Source: Vibrio brasiliensis LMG 20546
GTDB taxonomy: Bacteria; Pseudomonadota; Gammaproteobacteria; Enterobacterales; Vibrionaceae
Direction of reading: 5' to 3'
Assembly (NCBI RefSeq): GCF_000189255.1
Contig: NZ_AEVS01000102.1
Coordinates: 1 to 64,000 of the forward strand
Length of the DNA stretch: 64,000 nt
The position numbers and the translations under genes were made by a program. A model generated the notes under the pieces. It made no database searches, was not told the DNA's origin, and was given only the letters and a program-made list of their open reading frames with translations. How positions within the stretch are numbered: the stretch's first letter is position 1; every line of letters begins with the position of its first letter. This document shows, in pieces, positions 60,098 through 64,000 of the stretch.

Positions 60098-61552
60098 TCA
60101 GAGAAGAGGGTTAAACAGATAGAAAACACGTTCCAAAAAGCGTGAATATAGCTTGCGCTTTTTCCACTGTTCGCTGTCAACCTTATGGGACTCATCGATG
60201 TAGCTCTGCTGGAGCCAAAGCATCTCTTTAGTGAATGCTTCATCATCGATTGCCAGAGTAAGTTCAAAGTTAAGCCACAGGCTGCGCATGTCCATGTTGA
60301 CTGTACCAACCAGACAGAACTGCTCATCAATAACAACCGACTTGGTGTGCAGTAAGCCGCCATAAAATTCATAAATCTCTACGCCGGCACTTAGAAGTTC
60401 ACTGTAGAAAGCGCGTGACGCCCACTGAACCATCAAAGAGTCGTTCTTATGCGGAATGATCAACTCTACCTTAATACCACGCTGAGCGGTCATCTTAAGG
60501 GTTTCAAGCAGATCTGAACTTGGCACAAAGTAAGGAGTGGTAATTCTCACTGACTGATTGGCTTGGTTGATGGCCAGAGTTAACACCTGAGAAATTAAGT
60601 GTTCTGGCATACCAGGTCCGGATGGCACCACTTGAACTGGATGCTGAGGTTCGTTTGGATCGATACGACATTCAGGTAGTTGAGGGAAACTGCGTGACCC
60701 CGTCTCTACTTCCCAGTCCCAGCAATGAATCGCAGAAAGCACGTTAACCGTTGGTCCGGTGATACGAACCATAATATCTATCCACTGACCGACCCCCGAG
60801 TCCTGTTTGAAGTAGGCAGGGTCGACCATGTTCATCGAACCGGTATAGGCGATCTTCTCATCAATAACGATGATTTTGCGGTGCTGCCTTAAATCGAGTC
60901 GACGTAAGAATATACGCCACGGACTGACTTCGAGGGCTTGAACGACTTCAATACCCGCATTGCGCATCATCTTGACCCATTGGCTACGGAAGAATCGTGG
61001 GCTGCCAGCAGAGTCGAGAAGCAAACGAACGGTAACACCGCGTTTGGCTGCTCTAATTAATGCTGAAGCAACCGAGTCCGCCAGACCACCAGGGTGCCAA
61101 ATATAAAATACCATCCGAATACTTGATTGAGCGTTCTCTATATCTTCAATCACAGAATGGAGTATTTGATCGGGTGAACTTTGTAACGACAAAGAGTTAC
61201 CTGAAAGAGCCGGCAGACCCAGACGGTTGTTGCACAGTTCATCGATACGGTAGATATGTCGCCCAAAGCTTTCTGGCGAATGAGCGTGACAATCGTTGAG
61301 GTTAGCAAACCAATCGGCAAAAGGAGAGAGCATCTCTTTCGCACGTTCAGCACGTTTACGGCCTAAATTGAGTTCACCAAACAGGAAATAGCAGGCGACA
61401 CCGACGATTGGAATGATATAGATGATCATTAACCAGGCGAGAGAAACACTGACGGCGCGACGCTTAAGTACGACGCGTATGGTTACACCAGCAACCAAAA
61501 TCCAATAGAAGACGATGCCAGCGAGTGTCAGGAAGTGATAAAACTTTTCCAT
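60098..61552 (-). CDS. clsA: Cardiolipin synthase A
   Basis: A 484-aa membrane enzyme joining two phosphatidylglycerols to cardiolipin. Two N-terminal TM helices (LAGIVFYWILVAGVTIRVVL and VSLAWLMIIYIIPIVGVACYFL) precede two phospholipase-D HKD motifs, HRKIIVIDEKIAYTGSMN and HTKSVVIDEQFCLVGTVN. It ends 68 nt before the metC start in the same direction. Confidence 0.96.
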   Translation of the reverse strand: MEKFYHFLTLAGIVFYWILVAGVTIRVVLKRRAVSVSLAWLMIIYIIPIVGVACYFLFGELNLGRKRAERAKEMLSPFADWFANLNDCHAHSPESFGRHIYRIDELCNNRLGLPALSGNSLSLQSSPDQILHSVIEDIENAQSSIRMVFYIWHPGGLADSVASALIRAAKRGVTVRLLLDSAGSPRFFRSQWVKMMRNAGIEVVQALEVSPWRIFLRRLDLRQHRKIIVIDEKIAYTGSMNMVDPAYFKQDSGVGQWIDIMVRITGPTVNVLSAIHCWDWEVETGSRSFPQLPECRIDPNEPQHPVQVVPSGPGMPEHLISQVLTLAINQANQSVRITTPYFVPSSDLLETLKMTAQRGIKVELIIPHKNDSLMVQWASRAFYSELLSAGVEIYEFYGGLLHTKSVVIDEQFCLVGTVNMDMRSLWLNFELTLAIDDEAFTKEMLWLQQSYIDESHKVDSEQWKKRKLYSRFLERVFYLFNPLL

Positions 61553-61918
61553 TCAAATACCTAGATGAAACAGAGCACTCCAATATTAGAACTCACTACG
61601 AGCTACGACAAGTCACAAATTCGCGAAGGACGAAACTATATTGGTCGAACGGCAAAAAGCACAAATATGTTATGTGAATGTAAAATCTGGTGATAGGAGG
61701 GTGTTAAAGGCTAAAAAAGCAGCATTTAAACACAATGTTTACATTTTTGGTGGAAAAATATACTGATTGGGCTTCCAATTTTAATCTTAAACTGCTTTAC
61801 TTGCTACAACGTTAGCGTCACTGATAATTTTATTAAGTGTAAATATAACTATACACCCACTTTTATAGACGCCTAACAGAAGCAAACACAACTTAAAAAA
61901 CGATTTAATGGAGTAACC
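61553..61918 (+). other. 366-bp intergenic region before the symporter gene
   Basis: Divergent control region for clsA and the symporter. TTTACA near 61737 followed by TATACT is a possible promoter with a short 15-bp spacer. A TyrR-like box is listed separately at 61838. No coding signal is found. Confidence 0.45.
61838..61855 (+). promoter_or_regulatory. Candidate TyrR box
   Basis: TGTAAA-N6-TATACA at 61838-61855 matches the TyrR consensus TGTAAA-N6-TTTACA with one mismatch and keeps the invariant G and C. It stands 64 bp before a transporter gene of a family that includes tyrosine and tryptophan carriers. Confidence 0.4.
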
Positions 61919-63349
61919 GTGGCTACAAGTACAAGTGCACAGCCCCGTGATACATGGGGGTCTAAACTAGGCTTCGTCATGGCCGCAGCAGGTTCTGCTG
62001 TTGGTTTAGGCAACATATGGAAATTTCCTTACACAGCAGGTGAGAGTGGCGGCGGTGCGTTCGTTGCAATCTACCTAATTTTTGTAATCTTCGTCGGCTT
62101 TAGCGTAATGCTTACAGAATTCGCTATTGGCCGTAAGACAGGTCTATCTGCAGTAGGTGCGTTCAAGTCGACAGACCGTCGTTGGACCTTTACTGGCGTA
62201 CTAGGGGTTCTAAGTGGCCTACTTATCATGGGTTTCTACCCTGTAGTAGGTGGTTGGGCTCTGGCATACATCTTCAAAGTGGGCGGTGGTCTGCTAAGCA
62301 CTCCTGAAGCAATCGGTGATAGCTTCGGTGGCTTTATCTCTGACCCAGTTCAGCCTCTGATGTGGATGGGTATCTACCTAGCGTTCAACATCATTATCGT
62401 AATGAAAGGTATTTCAGGCGGTATCGAGAAGGCTGGTAAGATTCTTATGCCACTTCTATTCCTTATCCTGATCGTTGTATCAGTGAAAGGTCTGATGCTA
62501 CCAGGTGCTATGGCGGGTCTAGAATTCCTGTTCATGCCAGATTTCTCTAAAGTAGACAGTAATGTTGTTCTAGCTGCGCTAGGTCAGGCATTCTTCTCAC
62601 TAAGTCTGGGTATGGGTTGTATGATGACATACGGTTCTTACCTGAAACGAAAAGAGAACCTGGTTCAGACTACTGGTATGGTAACAGCGATGGATACGGG
62701 TGTTGCGATCCTAGCTGGTGTAGCAATGTTCCCTGCAATGTTCGCATTCGGTATGGAACCAGCTGCTGGTCCAGGTCTGGTATTCGTAGTTGTTCCTCAG
62801 CTATTTGCTGAAATGGGTGGCGTTATCGGTCTGCTATTCGCACTAATGTTCTTCATCGGTCTGACGGTAGCTGCACTGACATCTTCTGTATCTCTACTAG
62901 AAGTTGTTGTGTCTTACCTAATCGATGAGAAAGGCATGAAACGTTCAACAGCAGTACTTAGCGCGAGCTCAGTGATGGCAGCACTATGTGTGTTTGCATC
63001 ACTATCTCTAGGCGGCGTTGGTCCAACACTGTTTGGTACTGGTGTATTCGATATCTTCGACCTACTAACTGACAAGATCTTCCTAGCGGTTGGCGGTATG
63101 TTGGTATGTATCTTTGCTGGCTGGCGTCTATCTCGTGCTGACCTTGAGAAAGAAATCACTAACGACGGCGAAGTATCATTCCCACTATTTGGTCTATGGT
63201 ACAACCTGGTTAAGTATGTAATCCCAGTTGCTATCGCAGTTGTTGCCTTCATGGGTATCAAGTCTGGCTTTGATAGTGGTAAAGGTGAAATCATGCTACT
63301 TGGTATTGGTATCATCGTAGTGACAGGCATCTTCTCGAAGAAGCTATAA
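61919..63349 (+). CDS. Sodium:neurotransmitter symporter family transporter
   Basis: A 476-aa LeuT-fold transporter with about 12 TM helices, starting at GTG 61919 behind GGAG. The TM1 signature GFVMAAAGSAVGLGNIWKFP holds the sodium and substrate contacts; TM6 and TM8 regions AALGQAFFSLSLGMGCMMTYG and the ALTSSVSLLEVVVSYL stretch also fit. Amino acid uptake is likely; tyrosine or tryptophan is only suggested by the possible TyrR box. Confidence 0.93.
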   Translation: MATSTSAQPRDTWGSKLGFVMAAAGSAVGLGNIWKFPYTAGESGGGAFVAIYLIFVIFVGFSVMLTEFAIGRKTGLSAVGAFKSTDRRWTFTGVLGVLSGLLIMGFYPVVGGWALAYIFKVGGGLLSTPEAIGDSFGGFISDPVQPLMWMGIYLAFNIIIVMKGISGGIEKAGKILMPLLFLILIVVSVKGLMLPGAMAGLEFLFMPDFSKVDSNVVLAALGQAFFSLSLGMGCMMTYGSYLKRKENLVQTTGMVTAMDTGVAILAGVAMFPAMFAFGMEPAAGPGLVFVVVPQLFAEMGGVIGLLFALMFFIGLTVAALTSSVSLLEVVVSYLIDEKGMKRSTAVLSASSVMAALCVFASLSLGGVGPTLFGTGVFDIFDLLTDKIFLAVGGMLVCIFAGWRLSRADLEKEITNDGEVSFPLFGLWYNLVKYVIPVAIAVVAFMGIKSGFDSGKGEIMLLGIGIIVVTGIFSKKL

Positions 63350-63370
63350 ACAGTCGCAAACTACCTTAAG

Positions 63371-63399
63371 AAAAAACCTCCTGCACAGGAGGTTTTTTT
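63371..63399 (+). terminator. Intrinsic terminator of the symporter gene
   Basis: Stem AAAAACCTCCTG/CAGGAGGTTTTT with a short CA loop at about 63372-63397, followed by TTA. Strong and symmetric. Confidence 0.92.
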
Positions 63400-63499
63400 A
63401 TATCTGAACATCAGAGTCGGGCTGGTGGTTAAGCGCCTGTTAGACTGGTTTTCGTGATAAGAATGGGTATACTCATGCGTCCAACGCGGAGTCCGTTAA

Positions 63500-64000
63500 A
63501 TGTTTGATATTTTATTTACCCATCCAGACTTTATCGTCATCAATAAACATCCCAATGTGTCAGTGCACAAGGATGATGGCGATACTATGCTGCTTGAGGA
63601 AGTGGCTAAACAGACTGGTGATAACAAGCTCTATTTGATTCACCGTCTAGACAAAATGACTTCGGGTATCTTGCTCTTAGGACGCAGCAGTAGTGCGGCG
63701 AGTGAGCTTAGCAGACAGTTTGCAGAGCGCAGTGTTGAAAAATTCTATCTGGCTATTGGCTGTAATAAACCTAAAAAGAAACAGGGACTGATCAGCGGCG
63801 ATATGCAGCGCTCTCGTCGCTCAGCCTGGAAACTGGTTAACTCGAACACCAACCCTGCAGTTACCCAGTTCTTCTCACTAGCGGCTATGCCCGGTGAGAG
63901 ACTGTTTCTATGTAAGCCGCATACAGGTAAAACACACCAAATCCGCGTCGCACTTAAATCTCTGGGATCTGCCATTGCGGGGGATCCGATTTACAACGCC
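63500..64000 (+). CDS. RluA-family pseudouridine synthase (5' part, cut by window edge)
   Basis: The frame opens at ATG 63500 (MFDILFTHPDFIVINKHPNV) and remains open for 167 codons to the window end. The catalytic motif HRLDKMTSGILLLGR contains the active-site Asp. Later GKTHQIRVALKSLGSAIAGDP is the conserved RluA C-terminal block. It lacks an S4 domain and is probably of the compact TIGR01621-like or TruC type; the RNA target is unknown. Incomplete. Confidence 0.9.
   Translation, partial: MFDILFTHPDFIVINKHPNVSVHKDDGDTMLLEEVAKQTGDNKLYLIHRLDKMTSGILLLGRSSSAASELSRQFAERSVEKFYLAIGCNKPKKKQGLISGDMQRSRRSAWKLVNSNTNPAVTQFFSLAAMPGERLFLCKPHTGKTHQIRVALKSLGSAIAGDPIYNA

Overview
The window looks like chromosome 1 of a Vibrio species (Vibrionaceae). 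The evidence is gene content and order: an eight-gene his operon behind a lysine-riboswitch-controlled NhaC-type transporter and an H-NS gene, the run gsk / mnmA-hflD-purB, a bioA/bioBFCD divergon, htpX, sapABCDF next to pspF/pspABC, a tandem-adaptor RND pump of the VexIJK type, and an OmpH/OmpU-like porin. Coding density is high. No tRNA, rRNA, prophage, insertion sequence or CRISPR array is visible, so this is mostly core genome.

Layout. 1-8.0 kb: a perfect 7-bp tandem array running into the stop codon of xthA, a dCache chemoreceptor, then a leftward operon dinG-yfcA-like-priC-rsmS-roxA that includes a 56-residue rsmS gene. 8.0-10.3 kb: a porin with a long leader and a periplasmic DUF2057 protein. 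10.3-15.5 kb: biotin synthesis. 15.5-16.9 kb: a small unknown gene and htpX. 16.9-23.1 kb: a tightly coupled eight-gene operon (NTF2-like, SDR, FAD amine oxidase-like, DUF1365, CFA-synthase-like methyltransferase, DUF2878, chalcone-isomerase-like, DUF3833 lipoprotein) behind five copies of a TTGTAYAAC half-site. 23.1-28.6 kb: purB, hflD, mnmA, a small unknown gene and gsk, with PurR boxes at purB and gsk. 28.6-39.1 kb: hns, the lysine riboswitch and lysW, the his leader and attenuator, then hisGDCBHAFI. 39.1-42.8 kb: a putative Mn/heavy-metal exporter divergent from a Mn-dependent pyrophosphatase, a DUF2750 gene and a DUF2927 gene that meet at overlapping stop codons. 42.8-50.8 kb: sap transporter and phage-shock genes. 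50.8-56.1 kb: tandem-adaptor RND pump. 56.2-64.0 kb: tag, a secreted lipase with its foldase, metC, clsA, a sodium:neurotransmitter-type symporter, and a pseudouridine synthase cut by the window edge.

The most interesting region is 16.9-23.1 kb. Its CFA-synthase-like enzyme keeps the SAM fold, but several residues that hold bicarbonate in E. coli Cfa are replaced. The gene set resembles clusters tied to light or singlet-oxygen responses and furan/methylated fatty acids in Rhodobacter and Pseudomonas. The operator array resembles the sites of LitR/CarH-type B12 photoreceptors. No regulator gene (MerR/LitR or RpoE-ChrR) and no photolyase lies beside it here, so control would have to act in trans.

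Other regulatory logic readable from sequence: a BirA-like operator in the bio divergon, a His-rich leader peptide with attenuator, a lysine riboswitch, a sigma-54 promoter at pspA, a Fur-like box before the metal exporter, a near-perfect palindrome just before the RND operon, and a possible TyrR box before the symporter gene.
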